In this document: one piece after another, positions 61,025-64,000 of the stretch | Layout: each line of letters opens with the position of its first letter | Numbering within the stretch: position 1 is the stretch's first letter | DNA from: Balneola sp. | GTDB taxonomy: Bacteria > Bacteroidota > Rhodothermia > Balneolales > Balneolaceae | Direction of reading: 5' to 3' | Assembly (NCBI GenBank): GCA_002694685.1 | Contig: NZMW01000001.1 | Coordinates: 744,001 to 808,000 of the forward strand | Length of the DNA stretch: 64,000 nt | Notes under the pieces: model-generated | Database searches by the model: none | The model's input: only the letters and a program-made list of their open reading frames with translations | What the model was told of the DNA's origin: nothing | Program-made: the position numbers and the translations under genes

Positions 61025-61070
61025 TACCTCACTCATCGCAGCGGTACCACTAACAGAATTTAAAAGACTT

Positions 61071-61727
61071 ATGATACTCAATACCTCATTTGCACGTGAG
61101 CTGGCTGCTCATTTGCTTGAAATTAATGCCGTAGTTTTACGGCCCAATGACCCTTTTACATGGACATCCGGATGGAATTCGCCGATTTATTGCGATAACC
61201 GATTGACGCTACGCTTCCCGGAAATAAGAAATAAAATTGAGAACGAATTCACTGCAATTGTAGAAGAAAAATTCTCAAAAGTTGATGTAATTACGGGAAC
61301 AGCAACAGCAGGAATTCCGCACGCAGCATGGGTTGCAGCAAATCTGAATAAGCCGATGGCTTACGTTCGTGCAAAAGCAAAAGCCCACGGTATGGGCAAC
61401 CAAATTGAAGGCGGTGTTAAAAAAGACGAATCAACTGTAATAATAGAAGATTTAATTTCGACCGGCGGTTCTGCTATTTCTGTTGTGGAAGCACTGAAAT
61501 TTGTAGGCGCTAATGTTGAAGCCGTTCTATCAATCTTTACCTATGATTTTGACAAAGCTTCTCAGCGATTTGAGAATGCGAATGTTCCTGTTTACAGTCT
61601 CACTGACTATAAAACACTCGTTAACGTAGCTGTTGAAAAGGGAATCATAGATGGAGACGATCTTGACTTACTTTCAAGTTGGAGAGATCATCCCGATGTG
61701 TGGCCTGATAGTCCTTCGGATCAATAA
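61071..61727 (+). CDS. pyrE: Orotate phosphoribosyltransferase
   Basis: PyrE joins orotate and PRPP to orotidine monophosphate in pyrimidine synthesis. The 218 residues show FTWTSGWNSPIYCDNRLTLR at about 28-47, VITGTATAGIPHAAWVA, MAYVRAKAKAHGMGNQIEGG (the catalytic loop) and the PRPP-binding motif VIIEDLISTGGSAISVVEAL at about 123-142. Normal length. It lies 46 bases after pgpA and 36 before miaB, so a common transcript is possible. Confidence 0.93.
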   Translation: MILNTSFARELAAHLLEINAVVLRPNDPFTWTSGWNSPIYCDNRLTLRFPEIRNKIENEFTAIVEEKFSKVDVITGTATAGIPHAAWVAANLNKPMAYVRAKAKAHGMGNQIEGGVKKDESTVIIEDLISTGGSAISVVEALKFVGANVEAVLSIFTYDFDKASQRFENANVPVYSLTDYKTLVNVAVEKGIIDGDDLDLLSSWRDHPDVWPDSPSDQ

Positions 61728-61763
61728 TTTGTATATTTCGAATTCATTAAAAAATTCAGTGTA

Positions 61764-63122
61764 GTGAAAGACAAGAAGTTTTACATAGAGACCTACGGTT
61801 GCCAGATGAACTTTGCGGATTCTGAAATCGTGAATTCCATCTTGCTCGAAGAAGGCATGAAACCGGTTCACGAAGCAGAAAGTGCCGACGTAGTTTTGGT
61901 TAACACATGCTCAATTCGTGAAAATGCGGAGACCAGAGTATGGAACAGACTTAAAGAATTGCGATCCATCAAAAAAGAAAATGGAGAGCTTACGGTAGGT
62001 GTGCTTGGTTGTATGGCTGAGCGTATTAAAGATCGTATAATTGAGCAAGAGCATTTGGTTGATATTGTAGTCGGACCTGATGCTTATCGTGATATTCCAC
62101 GTTTGCTTGAGGAAGTTGAAGACGGCCGTAAAGCTGTAAATGTACTCCTTTCACTCGAAGAGACTTATGCTGATATAGCTCCGGTTAGAACTACCGGTAA
62201 TGGCGTAAACGCTTTTGTATCTATCATGCGCGGATGTGATAATATGTGCGCTTTTTGTGTAGTGCCCTTCACACGTGGACGGGAAAGAAGCCGCCCAATG
62301 GAATCGATCCTTAAGGAAGTTCGGCAGCTTAGCGACGAAGGTTATAAAGAAATTACCCTGCTAGGCCAAAATGTGAATTCTTACCTCGATGGTGAGAACA
62401 CATTCACTAAGCTTATGGATGAGGTAAGTAAGGTTGATCCTGAAATTCGTTTCCGATTCTCCTCTCCCCACCCCAAAGATTTTCCAAACGACTTACTGCA
62501 CTTAATAGCAGAGCGACCAAACCTTTGTAATTATATCCACATCCCTGCTCAGGCTGGAAGCGACACCATGCTGGAACGCATGCGACGCCCTTATACACGG
62601 GAAGGATATTTGGAGCTGATCGAGAATATGAAGTCCATTATTCCGGGTGTTTCTCTTTCTACCGATATCATTACCGGTTTTTGTGATGAGACTGAAGAAG
62701 AGCATCAGCAGACCTTGTCTCTTATGGCTGAAGTGGAATATGACCTCGCCTATATGTTTGCCTATTCTGAACGGGAACGAACGCTTGCTCACCGCAAGTA
62801 TGAAGATAATGTACCTGAGGAAGTTAAAAAGCGCCGATTGACTGAGATCATCACTCAACAGCGTGAACTTCAGGAAGAACGAAATAAAGATGAAGTGGGT
62901 CGCCGGCATCTGGTTTTAGTTGAAGGTACCAGTAAAAAGTCAGACGAACAGATGAGCGGCCGAACGGATACCAACAAAATGGTAGTATTTGACCGTAAGG
63001 ATTTTGAGCCCGGTGATTATGTGGAAGTAGAAGTTACAGAAACAACTTCAGCAACATTAATTGCTCGTTCCATCAGAAAAACAACTCTGTCCGAATATTA
63101 CGGAGCGGAAGTTGTAGCCTAA
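61764..63122 (+). CDS. miaB: tRNA-2-methylthio-N6-dimethylallyladenosine synthase
   Basis: MiaB adds the methylthio group to i6A37 in tRNAs. The start is [23 protein letters not shown] is the typical N-terminus. Cys13, Cys49 and Cys83 bind the auxiliary cluster; Cys158, Cys162 and Cys165 in [19 protein letters not shown] bind the radical-SAM cluster. [20 protein letters not shown] and a C-terminal TRAM domain (about 385-445, [12 protein letters not shown]) follow. The 452 residues are normal. Confidence 0.95.
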   Translation: MKDKKFYIETYGCQMNFADSEIVNSILLEEGMKPVHEAESADVVLVNTCSIRENAETRVWNRLKELRSIKKENGELTVGVLGCMAERIKDRIIEQEHLVDIVVGPDAYRDIPRLLEEVEDGRKAVNVLLSLEETYADIAPVRTTGNGVNAFVSIMRGCDNMCAFCVVPFTRGRERSRPMESILKEVRQLSDEGYKEITLLGQNVNSYLDGENTFTKLMDEVSKVDPEIRFRFSSPHPKDFPNDLLHLIAERPNLCNYIHIPAQAGSDTMLERMRRPYTREGYLELIENMKSIIPGVSLSTDIITGFCDETEEEHQQTLSLMAEVEYDLAYMFAYSERERTLAHRKYEDNVPEEVKKRRLTEIITQQRELQEERNKDEVGRRHLVLVEGTSKKSDEQMSGRTDTNKMVVFDRKDFEPGDYVEVEVTETTSATLIARSIRKTTLSEYYGAEVVA

Positions 63123-64000
63123 GTGGGTGGTATTAAAACATATCTTAATACAGCTCTACTGATTTTTTTCCTGCTTGGAATAACAATGCAGGCGGTAGCA
63201 CAGCCAGCTTTAGGTGTTGTTTGGGACCAACCGGAAACGCTGGAGGAAGCTCAATCTGAGTTAGATTTATTTAAAGGCTCCGGAGTTGAGTATATTGAAC
63301 TCTCCCACCCTGTAAATAATGAAATACTTTCTTTGCTTGAAGGTACTTCATTTACGGTTTTCGTCAGACTCCAACCCGAGTTTTTAACTGTTTCCGACCT
63401 TTCTGAAAACAAAGATACCCTTCTAAGACAACTAACTTCCGATGTAAACAGGTACCAGAATAATACTTATATCAGAGGCATTGGTTTATTGAGTAACAGC
63501 CAAATAGCCCATCCAGGTTTTGATGAAATTATTAAGCCTTTCCTGGCATCATTCGCTGGCATGTCTAGTATATCATTCTATGCCTTCAATACTGACAAGT
63601 GGTATTATTTAGATAATACTGAGCAACACTTTGCTATTTACTTACCTCACCTGAGTTTTTCCGAGACTGATCTATATCGCTTTGATGAACTCATGAATTC
63701 AAGAAATTCATTAGTCTTTGTAAACAGTAATTGGCTGATTGAGGCTGTTAAAAACTATGCTGAGCTTTCGCAAAGTATCGTTGAGTATAAGGAAACTAAT
63801 AATTGGCAACTGGCACTTCCGAACGCCAAACCAGACCCCACTCCTTTTCCCAATTGGCTGGTGCTAATACTATTGCTCTCTTGGCTGGGGCTATCCATTC
63901 AGCTTCGTTTCCTGCCCTACATTCGTCCTATGCTGTTACGATACTTTTTAGCACATCGTTTTTTTGTTGATGATATTCTTCACTACCGTGAACGGGCGGC
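63123..64000 (+). CDS. Hypothetical exported, membrane-anchored protein, 3' end cut by window
   Basis: The frame from GTG at 63123, directly after the miaB stop, is open to the window edge (about 292 residues). It begins MGGIKTYLNTALLIFFLLGI with a signal peptide ending at about AQP, and is followed by LGVVWDQPETLEEAQSELDL. A soluble domain of about 200 residues has VFVRLQPEFLTVSDL and IRGIGLLSNSQIAHPG. A membrane helix near 240-260 (LVLILLLSWLGLSIQLRF) is followed by a cytoplasmic basic stretch. I recognise no family. It is probably cotranscribed with miaB. Confidence 0.6.
   Translation, partial: MGGIKTYLNTALLIFFLLGITMQAVAQPALGVVWDQPETLEEAQSELDLFKGSGVEYIELSHPVNNEILSLLEGTSFTVFVRLQPEFLTVSDLSENKDTLLRQLTSDVNRYQNNTYIRGIGLLSNSQIAHPGFDEIIKPFLASFAGMSSISFYAFNTDKWYYLDNTEQHFAIYLPHLSFSETDLYRFDELMNSRNSLVFVNSNWLIEAVKNYAELSQSIVEYKETNNWQLALPNAKPDPTPFPNWLVLILLLSWLGLSIQLRFLPYIRPMLLRYFLAHRFFVDDILHYRERA

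Overview
The window looks like a chromosomal segment of a marine or saline bacterium of the Rhodothermota/Balneolota group (Gracilimonas- or Balneola-like), or a close Bacteroidota relative. The grounds are moderate to low GC, a xanthorhodopsin-type proton pump with its retinal synthase, three giant exported proteins ending in the type IX secretion (T9SS) type A sorting domain with the 'NYPNPFNP' signature, and a typical housekeeping gene set. This placement is by inspection only.

Layout. 1-3.6 kb: an edge-truncated alpha/beta hydrolase, an unknown membrane protein, the beta-carotene cleavage enzyme (blh) convergent with a light-driven proton-pump rhodopsin, and two tiny overlapping membrane proteins. 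3.6-7.3 kb: an EVE-domain protein and the complete dTDP-L-rhamnose operon (rfbA-rfbD-rfbC-rfbB, minus strand). 7.6-24.2 kb: three giant paralogous T9SS cargo proteins (1227, 1676 and 2519 aa) that share a C-terminal module of roughly 480-500 residues. 24.4-29.8 kb: two paralogous three-gene cassettes that resemble PilV-, PilW- and PilX-type minor pilins, separated by a small secreted protein. 30.0-33.5 kb: four DUF4402-like (Csu/fimbrillin-like) exported subunits, interrupted by a GIY-YIG nuclease gene lying among three and a half copies of a ~185-bp palindromic repeat.

33.6-42.2 kb is the most unusual part. In one tightly packed plus-strand run lie a PapD-like chaperone, an usher-like outer-membrane protein with a C-terminal TPR, a fusion of the C-terminal part of FliF with a whole FliG-like protein, a TPR lipoprotein, a MotA homologue, and a MotB homologue extended by about three SPOR-like repeats. 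No flagellar filament, hook, rod or export gene is present. I infer a stripped-down flagellar-type ion-driven motor (FliF-FliG rotor, MotAB stator) linked to a chaperone-usher-like surface fibre. I know of no described system with this composition.

42.2-64 kb is mostly housekeeping: rpoN (convergent with the motor operon), a DUF3109 protein, a small protein plus biotinyl-carrier protein plus murA operon, RNase G, hslV-hslU, an S41 C-terminal protease, an acyl-CoA synthetase, a Fur-family regulator, a cinA-outer membrane protein-ftsX operon, pgsA-pgpA, pyrE, miaB, and an edge-truncated membrane-anchored protein. I saw no tRNA, rRNA, CRISPR array, transposase or prophage.
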